Source: Deltaproteobacteria bacterium UBA5756 | Lineage (GTDB): Bacteria; Desulfobacterota; Syntrophorhabdia; Syntrophorhabdales; Syntrophorhabdaceae | Reading direction: 5' to 3' | NCBI GenBank assembly: GCA_002418985.1 | Contig: DIFE01000001.1 | Location: forward strand, 1-34,190 | DNA length: 34,190 nucleotides | Part shown: positions 31,805-34,190 of the stretch, piece after piece | Layout of the letters: each line of letters opens with the position of its first letter | Numbering within the stretch: the first letter of the stretch is position 1 | Notes under the pieces: model-generated | The model's database searches: none | What the model saw: the letters and a program-made list of their open reading frames with translations, nothing else | Told to the model about the DNA's origin: nothing | Translations under genes and position numbers: made by a program

Positions 31805-32482
31805 TTGAAGATACTCCTCATTGAAGATGACGAAAAGATCGCGTCATTCATAATAAAGGGAATGAAGGCGGCGGGGTGTGTGGTCGATCACGTTGCCGAC
31901 GGAAGGCAGGGGCTCGTCCTGGCAACGACCGAACCATATGACGCTGCCATTATCGACATCATGCTTCCCGGTCTTGACGGTTTGTCCATCGTGGAAGAGA
32001 TGCGCAAGGGCAAGGTGGCGACGCCCGTCATCATCCTCAGCGCCAGGGGGTCCGTGGAAGACCGTGTCAAAGGATTGCAGACGGGGGCGGACGATTATCT
32101 CGCAAAGCCTTTTGCTTTCACTGAACTCCTGGCGAGGGTCCAGGCGCTCGTACGCCGTTCCAGCGGCATCACCGAACCTACCCGGCTTGCCGTGGGGGAC
32201 CTCGCGGTGAATCTCGTAAGCAGGGAGGTAAAGCGGGCCGACAGGAACATAGAACTCCAGCCGATGGAATTCTCGCTCCTCGAATACCTCATGCGCAACG
32301 CGGGCAGGGTAGTTTCGAAGACCATGATAATGGAGCACGTCTGGAATTATGATTTCGATCCCCAGACTAATGTGGTGGAGGCACGGATATGCAGGCTCCG
32401 GGACAAGATAGACCGGGATTTTCCGGCCAAGTTGATCCACACGGTGCGAGGGGTAGGCTATGTCCTCAAGGAAAACTCGTAA
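31805..32482 (+). CDS. OmpR/PhoB-family response regulator
   Basis: A 225-residue two-component regulator. The receiver domain has IEDDEK with D8-D9, AIIDIMLPGLDG with phosphoacceptor D51, a Ser/Thr switch in IILSARG and K101 in YLAKPFAF. The C-terminal winged helix (about 125-223) has ELQPMEFSLLEYLMRNAGRVVSK and the recognition region NVVEARICRLRDKID, then HTVRGVGYVL. I prefer the TTG at 31805 because it gives the usual short N-terminus (KILLIEDDE) and has AAAAGGAA close upstream; ATG 31778 would add nine residues. It overlaps the kinase gene by 23 bases. Confidence 0.95.
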   Translation: MKILLIEDDEKIASFIIKGMKAAGCVVDHVADGRQGLVLATTEPYDAAIIDIMLPGLDGLSIVEEMRKGKVATPVIILSARGSVEDRVKGLQTGADDYLAKPFAFTELLARVQALVRRSSGITEPTRLAVGDLAVNLVSREVKRADRNIELQPMEFSLLEYLMRNAGRVVSKTMIMEHVWNYDFDPQTNVVEARICRLRDKIDRDFPAKLIHTVRGVGYVLKENS

Positions 32483-33866
32483 GTCCCGCAACACGCTGGC
32501 CTTCCGGCTGACTCTCTGGTACGCGGGGATCTTTACCGTCTCATCCTGCATCGCCTTTCTCCTTTTTTACATGCTGGTTACGTCAGTCGTACGCGACCGG
32601 ACAGACCAGGAACTGATGGGCCAGGCACGGCGGTTTGCGGTTCTTGCCTCGACGGGAGGGATCGAAGAAGCAAAGAAGGCCGTTATCGCGGAATCGCAGG
32701 CGGCCGGTGTCAGGAAGGTCTTTTTCCGGATGCTCTACGCCGACGGTGTGGCATTCTCTTCATCGAACATGTCCTACTGGAAGGATATCGGTATCCATGT
32801 GAACGCAATCGGGGAACTGGTTGAAGGAGCAGGCCATGTCTTTGAAACGATGGACATGCCTGAGCGCGGGGACAAGGTGCGCATCCTCTACGTGATGCTG
32901 GGTCCGGGCATTATCCTGCAGATCGGCGAGGCCATGAAGGAAACGTCAGGATTCCTGGATGCCTTCCGGCGCATTTTCATCGTGACGATGGCTTTTCTGA
33001 TCGTCCTTGCCGCCGGTATCGGCTGGTTCATGGCGCGCAGGGCGGTGTCCGGGGTGGAGGCCGTGACACGGACAGCCCGGAAGATATCGGCAGGCGCCCT
33101 GGGTCAGAGAGTGCCCGTGAACAGAAGGGGAGATGAGATCGACCAGCTGGCAGTGACCTTCAACGAGATGCTGGACCGCATCGAGGCCCTGATCAAAGAG
33201 ATGAAGGAGATGAGCGATAATATCGCCCACGACTTGAAAAGTCCCATCACGCGGATCAGGGGCTCCGCCGAGGTGACGCTCAGCACCTCGGGCTCCATGG
33301 AGGAGTACGAGAACATGGCGGCAGGCATGATCGAAGAGTGCGACCGCCTTCTGGACACCATCAACACCATGCTCATGATCTCGAGGACGGAGTCCGGAGT
33401 GGACCGGCCTTCACCGGGGAAGATGGACGCCGCGGAACTCGTGCGCGAGGCATGTGACCTTTACGAACCCGCCGCCTCGGACAAGGGCATCATTCTGAAC
33501 TGTCACGTTGAAGAGGGTATCACCACGGCCGGGGACAAAAGGATGATCCGCAGAATGGTTGCCAACCTCATAGACAACGCGATCAAATACACGCCGGCCG
33601 GAGGACGGGTGGATGTCCGCCTCTCGCGCAGCGCAGCAGACCGGGTCACGCTCACGGTGAGCGACACCGGCACAGGCATCTCCCGCGAAGATCTTCCCCG
33701 CATCTTCGACAGGTTTTACCGCGGCGACAGGAGTCGCTCGGAAGCGGGGCTTGGGCTGGGACTCAGCCTTGCAAGGGCGATAGCGCGCGCTCACACAGGA
33801 GATATCACAGTGACGAGCACCCCCGACAAAGGCAGCGTCTTCACCGTCACGCTTCCTGCGGCTTGA
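32460..33866 (+). CDS. EnvZ/PhoR-type sensor histidine kinase
   Basis: A 468-residue inner-membrane kinase and the partner of the preceding regulator. TM1 is at about 19-43 and TM2 at about 168-190, enclosing a ~125-residue periplasmic sensor. A HAMP domain follows (ARRAVSGVEAVTRTARKIS, then FNEMLDRIEALI). The dimerisation/phosphoacceptor motif DNIAHDLKSPITRIRG contains H257. The catalytic domain shows NLIDNAIKYTPAGG (N box), DTGTGISREDLPRIFDRFYRG (G1/F region) and GLGLGLSLARAIA (G2). The 23-base overlap with the regulator gene implies coupled translation. The ligand is not inferable; the overall layout resembles heavy-metal or envelope-stress sensors. Confidence 0.95.
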   Translation: MSSRKTRKSRNTLAFRLTLWYAGIFTVSSCIAFLLFYMLVTSVVRDRTDQELMGQARRFAVLASTGGIEEAKKAVIAESQAAGVRKVFFRMLYADGVAFSSSNMSYWKDIGIHVNAIGELVEGAGHVFETMDMPERGDKVRILYVMLGPGIILQIGEAMKETSGFLDAFRRIFIVTMAFLIVLAAGIGWFMARRAVSGVEAVTRTARKISAGALGQRVPVNRRGDEIDQLAVTFNEMLDRIEALIKEMKEMSDNIAHDLKSPITRIRGSAEVTLSTSGSMEEYENMAAGMIEECDRLLDTINTMLMISRTESGVDRPSPGKMDAAELVREACDLYEPAASDKGIILNCHVEEGITTAGDKRMIRRMVANLIDNAIKYTPAGGRVDVRLSRSAADRVTLTVSDTGTGISREDLPRIFDRFYRGDRSRSEAGLGLGLSLARAIARAHTGDITVTSTPDKGSVFTVTLPAA

Positions 33867-34190
33867 AAGAATGAATATTTCTTTTCCTTTCCCATCACCC
33901 ACTGCTGTCCAGGATAATCCGTTTCCCAAAATGCGTTCCTTATAAAACAATGATTCAGGACAGGTAAATCCCGCACTTCAAAACCAGGTTGCCTTATCCG
34001 GCAGTCATTGATTCTCTCTTATGCTGTCCAGCATATCAAGACCTTCTCTATACGTCATCCCGGGTTTCTTTATAACGTCATTCCAGCTTTCTCTATACGT
34101 CATCCCGGCTTTCTCCATACATCACTCCGGCTCTCTCTATACATCATTTCAGCTCTCTCTATACGTCATTTCAGCTCTCTCTATACGTCA
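33867..34190. other. Intergenic region containing a tandem repeat array to the window end
   Basis: No gene is supported. A weak AT-rich hairpin (AAAGAA with TTCTTT, just after the kinase stop) is followed by T/C-rich sequence and could end the operon. TATGCTG/CAGCATA (34020-34035) is a tight palindrome. From 34044 the tandem array runs to the end. Confidence 0.5.
34044..34190. repeat. Tandem array of 22-bp units
   Basis: Six full units and a 14-base partial one: 34044-34065, 34066-34088 (23 bases), 34089-34110, 34111-34132, 34133-34154, 34155-34176, 34177-34190. The unit is close to YTCTCTATACGTCATYYCRGCT. The last units are the most alike, and the array continues beyond the window. There are no unique spacers, so it is not a CRISPR. 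Confidence 0.9.

Noticed and set aside
34044..34190. CRISPR array
   Set aside because: Units are contiguous with no unique spacers and no palindromic repeat ends; no cas genes are present in the window.
1..34190. tRNA, rRNA, transposase or phage genes
   Set aside because: None was recognised when reading both strands.

Overview
The window looks like a chromosomal stretch (moderate-to-high GC) from a Gram-negative bacterium, most plausibly a deltaproteobacterial (Desulfobacterota) lineage. The diderm assignment is firm: there is a type II secretion (T2SS) secretin, a classical autotransporter beta-barrel and several Sec signal peptides. The phylum is an inference from the style of the genes: a GspL with PilM-like and PilN-like parts, a GspM of the short T2SSM type, LytS-type and OmpR-type two-component pairs, frequent GTG/TTG starts, and dense 4-base overlaps. 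No rRNA, tRNA, transposase, phage gene or CRISPR array was seen.

Region 1 (1-10.1 kb) is mostly unrelated single genes: a periplasmic solute-binding protein, DNA polymerase IV (apparently leaderless), a LapA-like membrane protein, a tRNA-dihydrouridine synthase, several small conserved hypotheticals (one secreted, one DUF697-like), shikimate dehydrogenase, an orphan FemAB/GNAT-like protein and cyclopropane-fatty-acid synthase.

Region 2 (10.3-16.8 kb) is a surface/secreted-protein block. It holds a small lipoprotein-like protein, a pentapeptide-repeat protein with an internal 240-bp-offset duplication, a large secreted protein with seven propeller-blade-like repeats followed by four InlB-type repeat domains, and an autotransporter. 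A strong intrinsic terminator closes the block.

Region 3 (17.0-27.9 kb) is a T2SS locus. gspG lies on the minus strand, divergent from a tight plus-strand operon gspD-E-F-H-I-J-K-L-M-C. GspG to GspK supply the pseudopilus, GspD the outer-membrane channel, GspE/F/L/M the inner-membrane motor platform, and GspC the link to the secretin. No prepilin peptidase or pilotin is present here. The large secreted propeller protein next door is a reasonable candidate substrate, but that is inference.

Region 4 (28.0-34.2 kb) holds two signalling pairs with a phosphatase between them: a LytS-type kinase with a receiver-only response regulator (minus strand), a Gph-like HAD hydrolase, and an OmpR/EnvZ-type pair (plus strand). 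The window ends inside a tandem array of 22-bp units.
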